Part shown: positions 1 to 13,287 of the stretch, one piece after another
How the letters are laid out: every line of letters starts with the position of its first letter
Numbering within the stretch: position 1 is the stretch's first letter
Source: Periplaneta americana
Taxonomy: Eukaryota > Arthropoda > Insecta > Blattodea > Blattidae
Direction of reading: 5' to 3'
DNA: 64,000 bases
NCBI RefSeq assembly: GCF_040183065.1
Contig: NC_091121.1
Location: 62,218,287 to 62,282,286, forward strand
Position numbers and translations under genes: made by a program
The notes under the pieces: generated by a model
The model's database searches: none
The model's input: the letters and a program-made list of their open reading frames with translations, nothing else
What the model was told of the DNA's origin: nothing

Positions 1-1507
1 ATGAATGGAACACATCAAATTTGATGACACCAAATATTTTCACTTGGTAAAAAAGGAAGAGAATTCAATATCCAGTACAATGGCCTTCCTAGGACTTATG
101 AATCCAAATATCTTGGAGTTATTTGCGACAGTAAGTTAACATGAAGCAACCATTTGAAATATATTTCTGAAAAAGCTCGTAAAAGATTTTCCTTTTTGAA
201 AAGACTAGCAGGAAAGAAATGGGGATGCTCTAGAAATACTCTGAACACTACATACAAAATGTTTATACAGCCAGTGCTGACATACTGTGGAGAAATTTTA
301 ATTACTTCATCTTTCATAAACGAAATAGAAGTGTTCAAAACCAAGCTCTCAGGCTCATTACTGGTGGAATCAAAACAACTCCAATAGATTCTATGAGATT
401 CCTCACTAATATTAACAGTATCAAAATGACAATAGAAGAAAAAGCACTGTTCCAATATGAAAAACTTATCAGATTATCAGAAAAGAATCGGCATTCATAC
501 AGTCCTCTCTGTAGATTAAAAACTCAAAAAAGTTTCATATCCATGGTTCAAGAATTAAAACTGAAAATCAACATTCCAAATTTAAAAGAAAACTTACAAA
601 TTAAACCAAACCCTTTAACTCTATTAAATATAGAGTATAATCTAAATTTAACAGAAGAAATACTGAAATCAGAAGTAAACACTGAAATAATGAAACAATT
701 GTCTTTAGAGACAATTAATATTAGGCATCCTCCACAAAACTGGCTTCATTTATACACTGACGGATCCTTAATCTCCAGGGAACAAGGTGCAGGTGCAGGT
801 GTTACGTGCTGTCTCATCTCACTTTATAGATCTCTTGGTTATGGAACAACAAGTTTTGATGGAGAAATCATTGCAATAAATGAACGTCTCAGGAATCTTC
901 TATGCCACATCAATAAAATAAAAATCCAGTTATATTATCAGATTCCAAAGCAGCTATTCTATCAATAGTCTCTAGACATACACTTTCATTTCAAACAGCA
1001 GAAACAACTAAAATGCTCTCCCAATTAATACTCAATAAAAGAATTGTATTCCAATGGATACCATCCCACTGTGGAATCCCGGGAAATGAGAAGTGGATGC
1101 TTTAGCAAAGAAGGGCAGCACTGCTACTTACAGACCTGTTACTAAATCTACATATTACTCTGTGAAAAGATTGATCAAATATACATACCGGTACTTAGAC
1201 TTCAACAAACAAAATTTGATAACACAATCTCAATGGAAAAAATGGAACTCTCTGCATCATAATCCATAGTTAATTCCCAATTTACCACGCAAATCGTCTG
1301 TAGCTGCATTTAAATTGGCAACAGGCCAGATTGGAATATATCAGTCCCCTAACTGCCCATTATGCAATTCAAATCAAGAAATGGATTCGGAACAATTCAA
1401 ACTCTGTGCTTCAGTGGCTGACCATGACAATATCTTCGAAAAATATTGGAGTGCAAGAGGTCAAATGACTTTATTGTCAAACGCCTGGCATTAGAAAACA
1501 ATAACAT
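1..1507 (+). mobile_element. Non-LTR retrotransposon 'J', 3' part (RT C-terminus, RNase H, C-terminal zinc motif), broken
   Basis: The copy enters from the left edge. Translation gives the end of a reverse transcriptase (YLGVICDSK, then the thumb region, 90-390), a linker (393-720) and an RNase H domain starting with YTDGS near 755 and DGEIIAI near 860. A frameshift near 920 moves the DSKAAI and IPSHCGI segments into another frame, and further small deletions follow (about 1085 and 1325). The final part encodes the [13 protein letters not shown] zinc-binding motif (1350-1400). The copy ends in an A-rich AACAATAAC tail. Three more copies of the family occur at 24381-27058, 44023-44276 and 47452-52645. 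Gene order (RT, RNase H, CCHC-like tail) fits the Jockey/I/R1 superfamily; the clade is inferred. Confidence 0.85.
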
Positions 1508-1989
1508 TATTTTTTGTTACGCAGATTGATACCACCTGCCAACATTATTGTATAAATGCCACATTGATAAATAGGTACGCATTGTGAAGTACAATATATG
1601 GATTTTCTGAAAATTATCTGTGTGTAGGAAACAAAATTATGCCCAACACAGAAAAGTTTAACTTTTCCTCTTAACCATTTATATGGTGAGACTGTTTTAC
1701 CTAGTTTCACGTTTGTCCAAGTTGAAAATAAATGTGTTTTGCTGTTCTAATTACCCAATTCACCTAATTCATATTTTAACATGTATTATTTTTAATTGAT
1801 TTTATTTACAGCTCCTCTAACTGCAAGGTCATTCTTCAACTGTCATTGATTGTTATTGTTATATTTGATTGCTGCCATCCATTGACACATCTGTGAACCA
1901 TGTACAATCATTTATAGAGCATAATATTTATTTTAAGTTACAAGTCACAAGGATCCTTGCCTTTTTATAAGAAGAAATTGCTGGAAATT
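1508..1989. other. AT-rich spacer without recognised feature
   Basis: No coding exon, RNA gene or clear repeat boundary was recognised between the two retrotransposon remains. Confidence 0.5.
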
Positions 1990-2867
1990 TTATGTAATAA
2001 ACATTTTGTGAGAGACCACAAAACTTGAACTCACTTCATGGATTTTATCTTCAAATGATTTTATGATATAGGCTTGATGTCTTCTTCGAATAGCTCTATA
2101 ATATCTATAAAAGTACCTTTTTGCTTGAGTATCTCCAAAGTGCTGCCCCCTCTTCCATGCTCTAGATTTAGCTAGTAAAAGGAATTCCAAATCATTATCA
2201 TCATCTCTCTTAAGTCCAGTGACTTTTTGTGGTATCATCAATGGCTGTACTCTTGGTATTAGTGAATAATTGTACTGCCATATCGATATAATTTACATTA
2301 GAAATTACTGAACTACCTGAAATGCAATTATGTATAGTCTTTGTGAATTCATTCGAGTTAGTGCTTGTAACGAATGAAAAAGACAGAAAATTGTAACTGT
2401 GGTCTTGAATGTAATCAGTATCGGAATATGGTTGGAATCAAGAGCTGTCAAACATTCTTGACATATTGTAGTAATTCTAGCCTTGAACATGCAGATGTCG
2501 AGATGATGTGCTGGATTCCAAGGGAAATCAGTTGGTTCATTAGGGCTAATTATGGCATATCCATGAGCTATAGAGTGATATAAAAGAATTCTTCTTTTGG
2601 GGATTTTATGAGAGAATTCCAAGAATGATGTTTCACATTCAGATTGTCGCAAGTGATGAAGTCTTTATGAAAAGTGACAAGCAAGCTTAAATCATGTTCT
2701 AAAAATTGAGCACTAGGTGGACAATAAACAGAAATTGTAAGATCTTCAGAATTTCCAATATGGATGATAATACCTGAAGCTTCAAATGTTTGGAACTTAG
2801 GTAGTGTGGCTACATGATGTGGTATTTTAAACTTAACATCTAAGTCTGTACCACCTCCAAATCTCAA
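1990..2867 (-). pseudogene. Retrotransposon ORF2 remnant: endonuclease domain and linker
   Basis: Read on the minus strand, 2867-2305 encodes an apurinic-type (exonuclease/endonuclease/phosphatase) endonuclease in two frames. The IISVYCPP-like strand appears as LTISVYCPPSAQF, and the usual GDFNAKH motif is degraded to CDNLNVKHHSW. A linker rich in basic residues (2241-1990, KSRAWKRGQHFGDTQAKRY) follows, of the kind found between endonuclease and RT in Jockey-type elements. No RT domain follows. Frame changes show that it is dead. It lies behind the ORF1 remnant at 3169-4077 and probably belongs to the same insertion. Confidence 0.75.
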
Positions 2868-3168
2868 TTCTCTGTCATTACGATAAATGTCGTAATTACG
2901 AAGTTTGAATTTTACTTATGCTTTTAAGAGACTTTCAGTAATACAAGCCAAATCGACATCATAGTTATTTAAAAGTTGGAGCAGTTCATATTCTTGACAT
3001 TTAATGCCATTTACGTTGAAGTTTAGCAATTTCAGATCCTTTTGAATAGAAGTACTTCTAAGGACTATGAATGTTCATCATCAGTGTTATAAACTTTAGA
3101 TAATGTTGGGAAATCACGTGAGGTCCATACTGGAAAATTGTGATTGACTTTAGCTTCGGATTTATGTC

Positions 3169-4077
3169 TTAATTTCGTAAGTAGTATAGTTCTTTGTTGT
3201 TGCTGAACTGGATATTGACTGTAGCGTGCTGTACGTGTATCATTGCAATTAACACATTTAGGTAAGTGATCGAGAACTTTAATTGAACAGTTTGCGAATC
3301 AGTGACTTTCTCCACATTTGATACAGCAGGTTGGTAAATTGCATCTTTTAGAAATGTGACCAGAATTCTGACATTTGTGACATTGCGTAATGTGAAGGGA
3401 AGGTCTAAATGATTCCACTTTGACAATGTGATTATTTATGGCTTTGAATTGATAGATTGATCTAAAGTATTCATTGTTGGGAAGCGAAACCACCTACACT
3501 GAAATAGGTTTCCTGATAGATGTTCAATCTTGCAGCTGCACTGAGATATTTGTCTCGCTTTCAGTGACATAATTTAGTTGTATTAGCTCTTCTTTTAGTT
3601 GCGAAGACTCGACATTAAATTTACAGGGAGGTTTTTGATCACAACTTGAAGGAGTTTGGTATCTCTGGGCTCATGCAAGTAAAATTGAATTTTCTCATTC
3701 GTAAGAATTGTATATAGTTTGTCATAATCAGGCCTTGAGCCAGTGTGATATTTAATGCCATCACTTGAGTAACTGATTTGTAATAGGTGTTCAAGAAAAG
3801 ACTGAAGTTTCTTATATTGTTCGAAAATATTTCCAGCTGGAAAATTAACTACAATAGGTGGCATTCTAACTTTATACTTATGAAGTCTTAAGCGAGACTG
3901 TGAAGGAGGATTAGGCCCAGTATTTGAAGATGTGGAAGCATTTTGATCAGCTAAGTAAGAATCTTGAACCAAATCATTAGTAAGTGGACTATATTTATTC
4001 TTCAGTTGAATGTCAGGGTAGATATTTAGATTTGAAGGTGAATCATCCATTGTGCAGCTGATTGGGTTAAGCTTCAA
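3169..4077 (-). pseudogene. Retrotransposon ORF1 (Gag-like, zinc knuckles), broken
   Basis: Minus-strand reading gives an N-terminal polar region followed by a Gag-like domain (PPIVVNFPAGNIFEQYKKL at about 3860-3800). After a frame change it gives CCHC-type knuckles (CHKCQNSGHISKRC, then CCIKCGESH) at about 3390-3299. This layout is that of Jockey-clade ORF1 proteins, which bind element RNA. ORF2 pieces follow downstream (2867-1990), so the two form one degraded 5' portion of a Jockey-like element. It may be the 5' half of the family whose 3' half lies at 1-1507; the sequence here cannot prove it. Confidence 0.78.
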
Positions 4078-4244
4078 ATGTTTCTTTATTATATAATTTT
4101 GATTCTGAACTTTTAAGCGAATACCTTGAAATCTGAATCGTGGAAATGTACTTCCAAATCATCTTAAATCAGTTAAGATCCTCACATTGGGAGGAAACTG
4201 GATTAATAGTTTGCAGTGCAGCTTTCATTAAATACCTAATTAAT

Positions 4245-4959
4245 TCAAGAACATACACAAATTCCACAATTTGGGACATCTGGCCGAAATCTACGGCTGA
4301 CCACTAGGATCCAAAATACAAAGCAGAGGTTACATGAAAAATACAATATGATTGCAGAGAGAATACGGAACAATGATAAATTTAAAAATAAAGTACAATT
4401 TGATTTCGGAGAAACATGAGATGAAAATACATTGAAGAGTAATGAAATGAAGTAAAAAAAAAAAAACACATAGTATTATACAAGTGACTGTGTAAAATGG
4501 ATAATGAATCTCTCAATACCATTAGACAAATTTTGTTAATGTCCTCATTAGAAAATTTAAGAGAAAGGAGAATGGTTTTGGTTAACTTAAATGAAGTTCC
4601 CCTAGCGCCAAAAACAAGTTCTTTCACTTCCCATGTATAAATATTCATTTTGTATCTCTCACTGAAGTGAGGAATACGTGGGTTGTAAATAGACTTCTTT
4701 TCATCAACGTTATTGGCTTGTTGATTATCCTTCTCAAAACGGACAGTGGAATCAAGAATGAGGCTTCTTTGATTCCGGCGATCGATGGCTATAATGTCTG
4801 CTCTTCTCGTTAACCCATTCTCAACCAAGCAGTGCACTTCTTCGTAAAGCTCCCACTTTGCCTTTTGAAGAGTGGTTGCGATGGAGCTTCTCACTTTATG
4901 GTGGCGATTGTTCCCCAGTGGTTCTCCTTTAGGGAAAAAAACAATACATACATACATAC

Positions 4960-4960
<1 letters not shown>
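4245..4960 (-). mobile_element. Retrotransposon C-terminal fragment with a possible PD-(D/E)XK endonuclease-like domain
   Basis: One open minus-strand frame (4957-4382) contains HHKVRSSIATTLQKAKWEL, then RRADIIAIDRRN, then LILDSTVRFE. The spacing of acidic and basic residues resembles the restriction-like endonuclease that follows RT in R2/NeSL-type elements. I see no RT upstream. A homopolymer A run at 4453-4464 and an ATA microsatellite at 4966-4999 flank it. The family assignment is tentative; the repetitive nature is inferred from the context. Confidence 0.5.

Positions 4961-4965
<5 letters not shown>

Positions 4966-4999
<34 letters not shown>
4966..4999. repeat. (ATA)n microsatellite
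   Basis: About eleven ATA units follow a CATA run. It lies just beyond the 5' end of the minus-strand retrotransposon fragment. Confidence 0.9.
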
Positions 5000-5000
<1 letters not shown>

Positions 5001-5446
5001 GTCTATATGAAACATGATAGAACACGGAACAAAACTAACAAAATTATAATGCTGTTTTAACTTAATAACACTATCAGTTAATTAAATTAGTTGGAAAGCA
5101 TTTGAAAAACAGTTTGTTTACCGCATTGTACAATCAGTAGGGATTAATGTCTTGTGAAACAGTATCAGTAGGCTAAGTAATAGGAGGCCGAGAACTGTGA
5201 CAAAGTTAGTGGGTTTAATGAGGGGGTAGGTAAGTTACAACCTTGTCAAAGTCCTTGGCTTCCTGCCACTTAGCTATCTCCTCATCTAAACCACTCTACA
5301 CTCTAACCTCGTCATAGTCTTCGATCTCTTGTCAGCACTGTTGTGTTGTGGCTGGTAAAGGTGATATTTACCGAAATGGGAACCAATTTGGCATTCGCTT
5401 TTTCTTTTTCTTTCCTGAGGAATCCACTAAAAAAAATTCCGATCAT

Positions 5447-5525
5447 ATTGGTTTACCCTGGGATTTGAACTCGGGACCTCTCGATTTAAGTCCAGTGTTT
5501 AACGACTGACAATGTGCTACTTTGC
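5447..5525 (-). repeat. Degraded tRNA-like SINE head
   Basis: The minus strand contains a B-box-like GAGTTCAAATCCC with a weak A-box-like stretch about 45 nt before it. The body is not recognisable. A pure C run at about 5591-5605 lies nearby. Probably an old SINE fragment. Confidence 0.4.
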
Positions 5526-5649
5526 TTGGTTTTAACAATATTTTACAAACCTTAAGTTTTTTTTGTGTCTGTGGACTTATTTTGATTTCCTTCCCCCCCC
5601 CCCCCAAATGCTTTACTATAATGATTAAGTATAAAAAACACACTATTTC

Positions 5650-6400
5650 CTGACTTGATATATTAAGATTTTATAAAGATTAATATTGAAACCCTAGTTG
5701 CTGCCTTGTTTTATCAATATAGAAATTTGAATTTGGCGCCAGATCTCCAGGTCCTCACACTAGAAGCGCGAATGAGAAATGTCTCCAATTTGAAATATGG
5801 TAAAGGGGCAAAAGTCACTAACTTACTAATTTACCATAAAAGTAACTTAAAAGTTAACTTTTTACATTTCCAAGTTGAGTAAAGTCACGTTGATATTAAG
5901 ATATGCAGTATTTTGGACAGTAGTTGCAGGTATGTTTACAGTATATAGTTAATATAATCAACCATAAATAAACTAAATAAATGCCGGTAAATTACTGTAT
6001 GAGAAAACTTTTTGCGTTCTTTATTCATATGTGATTTTTTAAATTTATTTATATTTTCATCGGAATATAATTTTTGCTTGTTTTAAAAAGAAAAAGGTTG
6101 TAAAACAGAAAACTTTAATACAAATGATAAACATATAATTATATATTATAGAGATAAAAAGATTGCAGAAAACTTCCTAAGTACTAGGCCTATTATAAAT
6201 ATTAATAAAATATTCTCGTGAAGAGAGTCTATTGTTTCGTCTCGCTCGTCCTTGCCAATGTGTTATGTATTACATGTGCTTACTTTATTTAATTACAATT
6301 TCTTTGGGAATGTAATTTAGTTTAGAGTTTTGTGGCACTTATGGCCTGTAGAAATTAAGTAATATTTGGGGAGGGGGGAGACATGGATTTTGGGTAACTT
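5650..6400. other. AT-rich intergenic stretch upstream of Max
   Basis: No gene or repeat boundary was recognised in this stretch. Confidence 0.5.
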
Positions 6401-6439
6401 GAGACAATATCAGAAATGTACGCTCGGTTCCGCTCTTGA

Positions 6440-6541
6440 CGGAGTGTATACTACCAACCCCACGTGTTTGAAACCGCATGGGTGCCTGGGTGAATAGACG
6501 CCATCTTGGTGATTGGTTGGTATTCTAGGTCGACTGAAACA
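6440..6541 (+). promoter_or_regulatory. Putative Max promoter / 5' UTR with E-box, YY1-like and CCAAT-like motifs
   Basis: Directly upstream of the Max start codon lie a palindromic E-box CACGTG (6461-6466), a YY1-like CGCCATCTT (about 6499-6507) and a reverse CCAAT box within GATTGGTTGG (6511-6520). The stretch is richer in G+C than its surroundings. No TATA box is evident. CACGTG is the site bound by Max homodimers and Myc:Max, so feedback is possible but unproven. The transcription start is not determinable from the sequence. Confidence 0.5.
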
Positions 6542-9500
6542 ATGAGCGATGACGATAGAGATATTGATATTGAAAGCGATGTAAGTTTGTAGTAATTAAG
6601 TTTCACACATCAATTTGACCACCGGTGTAATGGTTGCGATAAGTTAATTGTTTTTATTATACAATAATCGCGTTTTGTGCCTACACTTCTAGGAGGGGGA
6701 TGAAGACTCAGATTCGAGGCAGCCGCGGCAGTCAAGTAATCAATATTTATCGCAGGTAGGAAGAATTACATGGAAATTCAGTTTCAGCTTTCCCCAGCTT
6801 TCTCTTTGTTTAAATTGCTTGGTATATAGGTTTATATCAGTTTTATGATATTTCAATTCTTATATTTTCTTTTTGGACACTGATATGACAAACTAAGTAG
6901 CATCTGCGAAAAGAAAGCGAGGACGTACTTTTGTACATACATGGTAATTAATAATGTTTTCATTAATTTCTAAACCTGTTTATGTTGTAGCACCTCCATG
7001 CTGAATTAACGTTACGTAGCTAGTAAAAATTCTTTTGAGAAATTCAGTTTACTGCAATATGAATGACTGATTCATTGTTAGTTTGTTGTTTTGTAATATT
7101 TCGACATCGGTTTACATTACATGGAGATAAGGATTTACTTTTGACTGCATTTAAACGTTTTAAATTAAAAAATGTCAGTCGTTTTAATCTCCGATTGATA
7201 CCAGGGCGACAATTTTAATTTGCCTTATTTACCTAACCTAGTTTGACGTACATACTCGTTCTAATGCATAAATTAGTTTACATTAAGGAATGAAAGAATA
7301 AGGGTGGGAAATAAAGAGTTGACTGTAGCATGAGTGATGTCAGCTCGTCTTAGAATTTTGATTCCAGTCTTAAAGCAAATTTTGCAAAATGTGAGGTGGA
7401 CTAGACTGCTGGAGTGTTGATTTTTTCTAACTTGCCCTACCTGTCCGAACTCCGGTACATTGCTATTTGTAAAAGGATTGATCTGAATCTTATACCGTAC
7501 TATTTATTTTCACTAATTGAATTAGGTGTTATTTGTTCCGTCCATGGCACAACTTATATTTAGGCACTGTATGTCACCAGATCGCAAATTAAGGTTTGGG
7601 TGGGCCTAATTAGATATTGTGGCCTTTAAGTGAATATGGAAAAGGCCAGGCAGGTGACTTGCGGACTCGAGTAATTTTTTCTAGCACAAACCCGAGCCCA
7701 TCATCTTTAAATCATAGATCTCGACAAGGACAGTGTCCGAATGGGGGGACTCGGTTGGTTAGTGCATTTCCAAAGCTAACTCGTGTCCACGCATCTACCC
7801 CGTCATTGCAGCTTTTCTTAAGTTACAAAGCACAGCTTTTCATGTTACTGTGAATAATATTAACATTGTTCATAACTTAATAGGCCTATTAATTGGTTTT
7901 TTTAGCTTGATTTAACTTACTTTCGTACGCTAATCAGCAGTTACATTTGTTATTAGAAATGGTGTTAGTAGAGTAATGTATTTGAATTATTGATTTTGCA
8001 CGTTCTTAAGCGAGGCACATACTGTAAAGCTTAAATTATAACAAAAAAACATTAGCCTCAAAATTACAATGGATGGTTAGGTTAGGTTAGTTTCTCAATA
8101 TAGGTAAATTTGAACGATTGATGTGCAAATTTAGTTCCATTTCGAAATAGCTTCGTGTCAGGAGATAATGGGTTAGGGTGGCCAGTTCCTTTTTCCTCGC
8201 CATTGCATACATCGTTGAATAGATCATATTACACTAATCAGACTTCAGATGCATACAAACAATTAAGGCGCTCAGTGCACAAATGGCCCAACCCACAAAA
8301 TTACAGGTATATTTCCACTTTACATCTTTGTAACAGTGCACGAAATGCTATACACAAGCGAAACTTGCGCTGAATTCTCATGGAAAAACTGGGAATGATG
8401 ATTAGGCCGATTTACACTTTGGAGAGAACAATATGAGGAATTGTTGAAAGCAGTAAACTCAAATTTTGTGGGTTAAGCCATTTGTGTGCTGAGCACCTTA
8501 ATTGTTCTTCCTCTGACACATATCGTCAAGTGAAATGTAGCCTACTGCCTAATAATATACAGTATGTACATGTCAGCCAGAATCTCAGTCAGAGGTGAGG
8601 TAGTATTTTTGTTGTGATTTTGGAGTAAAATTATAAAAAATAGGCTAACCTGTAACAAACATTATTTGGATGATTTACACATCTACAACTGACCATACCT
8701 TTATAAATCACTTCATATTGTTTTTTGTTGAAAGATTTGATCAAATTTCTTAAATTAACTCGAAAAAAAAAAAAAAACTAAATATTAAAGCCACACAAAT
8801 ACCGTACTCAATATGACCTTATACAACTTTCTTTTTCTTTTCTAATTCTGAAGTACTTTGCTAGTCGCCAGTGACAACTTCTGGATCACTCTCAAATACC
8901 GTAATTGTGAAACGCCTCTTTGTAAACAACAAGGATGTTTGATCCTACTGTTAATTCAAGAATGGAATGTTGCTTTTGCTGAAATATTTTTTTTTATCGA
9001 TCAGTTATGGTTATTAAGTGGCATACCTGGTAGGCCTACTTAAGTTTCAAAGCAGATTTCCAAATATTTCTTTTTCCACTTACAAACACGACCACACAGA
9101 TGTAAATCACATGCGTAGCATTTTGTAGCTTCGTGCAGCTGATGAATGCAGTAGCATTCACAGTTTTTATTATTCAGTACTCACTAGTTGAACCGACTGG
9201 CAATAGAAAAGGGAGAGGCGACACATGCATTGTATAGGACAGAGAACAGGTATATTTCTGTTTTCTAATCACTAATTGAGAGAACTGTGTGTGCCAGGTA
9301 CAATGATTTTTGTCTTTTTGAGAGACGATCTTAACATGATCACTACGTGTTGAAATTCTTGGATTTAGGATTGAATATAATTTGAAATGCAGAAATTGAA
9401 AGTATCAAAAATGTATCGAGGACTTATCCCGATGTATTAGACATGCTTCGACACTACTGAGTATCATAGGTATTGAGGTATTGCAAGTATCGAAGTCCCA

Positions 9501-12500
9501 TCTCTAGCTATAAACTATTTAGGAATTACGGTTTGTTACTATTTTTGTAACATGTTGACATTGCGTTCATAACCTATAGACAACTGTTTACAGATCTAAA
9601 TCTTTTAATTTTGTTAAGTAAAATCTGTAACTTTTTTTTTTATAGGCTGAAAAGCGAGCACACCATAATGCATTAGAAAGGAAACGTAGAGACCACATCA
9701 AGGACAGCTTTACGAGCTTACGAGAATCTGTTCCAGCATTACAAGGAGAAAAAGTGGTAAGGGTGCAATATAATAAGCATGGTTATTATAGATGTTACTC
9801 AGCATATAAAACTCAGTGTTTCTACAACAGAAGTCTACAACATGGTTCTATGCATGTCCATGTTCCTGCCATGGATGTGGATGCTCTCTTCACTGTGTGA
9901 GTAGTCTATAGTTGTAACATATTGTAGGGTCAGCAAGTAAGCAGTTATGCACTCAAGGCTGTTACTCATTGTGGCTCATTTTTCCCAAAGCCTGTTGTCC
10001 CAAAACTTTATTTCCCACTTCATTTTTTTCCAGACAGCTTTTCCCAATTCATTTTCCCGTAAGCTATATTTCTTTTAACCATAAAAGGAACAGACAAACA
10101 AATTTGTTATGAACATGTGTCACAAATAAACGGTTAGATTTACAGTATTTTATATTTTACAAAGAAAAATTATGACCAAATGTCTGAGACAGAGCAGTTT
10201 CAGTATCAGCCTGTTCTTTAATAAATTCTTGTAAAGCTGTGTAGAGAGATTGATGATGTTTCCCAGTCACAAGCTGGAATCTGTTATGATAACCTTCACT
10301 TAAATTATTGGTAAGGTGATGGCCTGCAAATGTCTCTTAATAAGCATTCCATAATTCTGGTGGGTATCGTGCTGGCACAGCAGCTCTTTGTCCACTTTAT
10401 CCTCACGTGGCCTAGCTCTTATACAGAGTGTAACGAAAATAGTGGACCAAAGTTCGGGTATGGCTCCCTCATATGCAGAGAAGAAAAAAAAGGTTATATG
10501 AACATGGGTCTGAAAATGCCTGGTTGCCACGCTATAGGGGTTACAAGGAGGATCATTGTGCGCTATAGTGCAGGTCTTAGTTGATTAATGTTTCAGTCTG
10601 TGTACATTTGTTTACAGGAACCGTTCAAAATGTTCACCTTCTACCTGAATACAAGCCACAGTTCGTTGCATTGATCTGGACCTGATCCCAAATTCCTGGC
10701 ATAGTACGTATTGTCCGACAGTGTTGCTCAATTTGCACAGTTGTAGAATACACAAGCGACTTCAAGTGCCTCCACAAGTAGAAGTCCAGTGGGTTGAGAT
10801 CTGGTGAACATGGAGGCCAAGCAGTTGGTCCACCTTGCCCTATCCATCGGCCAGGGAATGTTTCATTAAAGGAGCAGTCCGCGATAAAATTAAGTTGGAT
10901 TTAATCAAACACGTTTTTCAATCTAAGTAGAATGTAATTTACTGCATGTCAATGCGAGGGATGGTTCTTGAGTTCCTGACTCCGCACAAATACTTATGAC
11001 GTCACAGCCACTGAACTGGTGTGATTGCGTAATAGGCCGAGAACATCCTGAGTGCAGCGCTTTGTATTAAATAATCTTCTCGCGCCGTAATACACGTGAA
11101 CAGAATTTCGGACTTTGTTGTGATTGAGTGAAGTTATATTTTGCTTTTCATTTAATCATAAAACAGCACATACCAACGTTGTGGTTTTATGTAGGGCTAT
11201 TTTCTTTTATATGAACGACTCTGAACTACAGTAGACTAAACAGAAAAAATTGTATCGTAATACAGTTTAAAATGCCGTGGTGGTGTGATTTTTCGTGTTC
11301 AGAGAGAAGAACAAAAGCAGAACATGGAGAAGGGGTATCATTTCATGTATTTCCGAGCAAAGAAAAGTCACCGCAAATATTTAAAACATGGGCGAAGAAA
11401 ATCAACAGAAAAGATTTTACACCATCGAAAACTGCTTTTGTGTGTTCTAATCATTTCCATGAAATTAATTTTGAAGAATCGTGTTTATTAAAAAGACGTT
11501 TAATGAAAGACAATAGAACTTCTATGAAAATGAAGAAAAATGCTGTCCTTAATTTTGAAAGGAGAATCTTCCCAAGATAGTTCTAATACTAAGCGCTCCT
11601 CTGCTTATAAATGAAAAAAGATCGTCGAAGAAGTAATAGCAAGTTGCAGTGATGCACCTATAGCTAAAAATATTGACTTATGTGTAGTTCTCGAGGAGGC
11701 TGAAAATTCACAGAAATCTGATATAAACAAAGCTGTGCAGTGTGAGATAGGGTGCGAGACGTTAAGAAATGTGTGTGGTGAATCAGATGTGAGTGAGCCA
11801 TAAACTGACTTAGACAGATCTTTTCGAATAGAAAAAGAAACTTCAAATTCTAATTCGTCAGGTATAAGGTACAAATTGTTTGAATATTTTTTAAAAACTT
11901 TACAACTATATTTCATCGGCAAGACAACATTTTATAAAATAATTTCAAAATTCGTAGAACCAACAGTAGGTGTAGTTATTTTCACATTCATGAACAACTT
12001 ATCAATTCCCTAAAAGATAAAAACGTGTGAATCGCGGTGATGACCAATTTGACTCACCTGGTTACAGTGCAAAATATGTGACTTACAGTGTAATGGACCT
12101 CGATTCAGATAATCTTATTGACTTCATAGTTCTGCAAAAGGCCTAATTGTATGCAATCTTGAAAAAGCAGCATGCAAAAAAGTTCTAGATCGCCTAAAAG
12201 AAAAAATGAACATTACCCTCTCTCTGTTGGACCTCAATAGAGAAATTAGGAAATTCATGAGGACCAAATATGAATGGTGGACCATCAATTTGACATTTGG
12301 CACACTGCAAAAAGGCTTATCTAAAAACCTTAAAGCCACCGCAAAAAATATATGAGAAAATACAAATGTGGAAAGACAGCATCATAAATCACTCATGGTG
12401 GTTATGTGCTACATGTGAAGGTGATTCTGACGACTTAGAAGACAGATTCATTTCTGTATTAAATCATGTTTGTAATATACACGAACAAAGACATATAAAA

Positions 12501-13237
12501 AATGTGCACACATTCACCCGTACAATTGCGAGAGGGAATGGATCTAACCTGGACCCATGGATTACAATGCTCTGAAAAATGTTGTATGCAACCCTGCTCT
12601 TTAAAAGACTTAAAGCAGACTAATCAGTTTTGTCACACCAGCAAACTTGAATCATATCATAACGAGAGATTGGTTTACATTCCTAAGAGAAAACACTTTC
12701 CATATGATGGAATAGTAACAAGAACTGTGATTGCGATAGTGGGCCATAATTACAACGTGAAAAGAGATGTAACTGGCTCCAGACTCCAGTACCCTAAAGC
12801 CACTAAACGATGGGTAGAAAACATATAGCAGGAAGGAAAACACGTGGAGAGAAGATATACAGAGAAATGTGTTGGAAGTAGCTCGTGGTTATCCACTACT
12901 GCAATTCGATGATGCACATGTTTTAGAGTTCTCTCAAACATAGCCCAGGTGCCTAAACCGTGTGATTCAACAACTATGGTGCAATAGAATAATATAAATC
13001 TTGTACTAATTTATTGCTGACGTGAGATAAACACGTATCTGTAGTCTCTTCATAACGAATATTTCACGCCTCGCATACATTCACTCGCTCAGTGAAGACG
13101 TTGACTTAGGTTATAATTGATCAAAATATTAAACCTTTTCAGTTTGAACCCTTATCAGACCCAAGTCGTTCTAATCACACAATGGGACAGAATGCATTGT
13201 ACACGGGATTTAAAGTGGGTTAGAGTTTGGGTAAGTT

Positions 13238-13287
<50 letters not shown>

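Noticed and set aside
4872-5060. Open frames with runs of Asn or Ile
   Set aside because: Translations of the ATA microsatellite.
9300-9510. hAT-like terminus ending GTCCCATCTCTAG
   Set aside because: Only one end is seen; no partner or coding remains, so not listed as an element.
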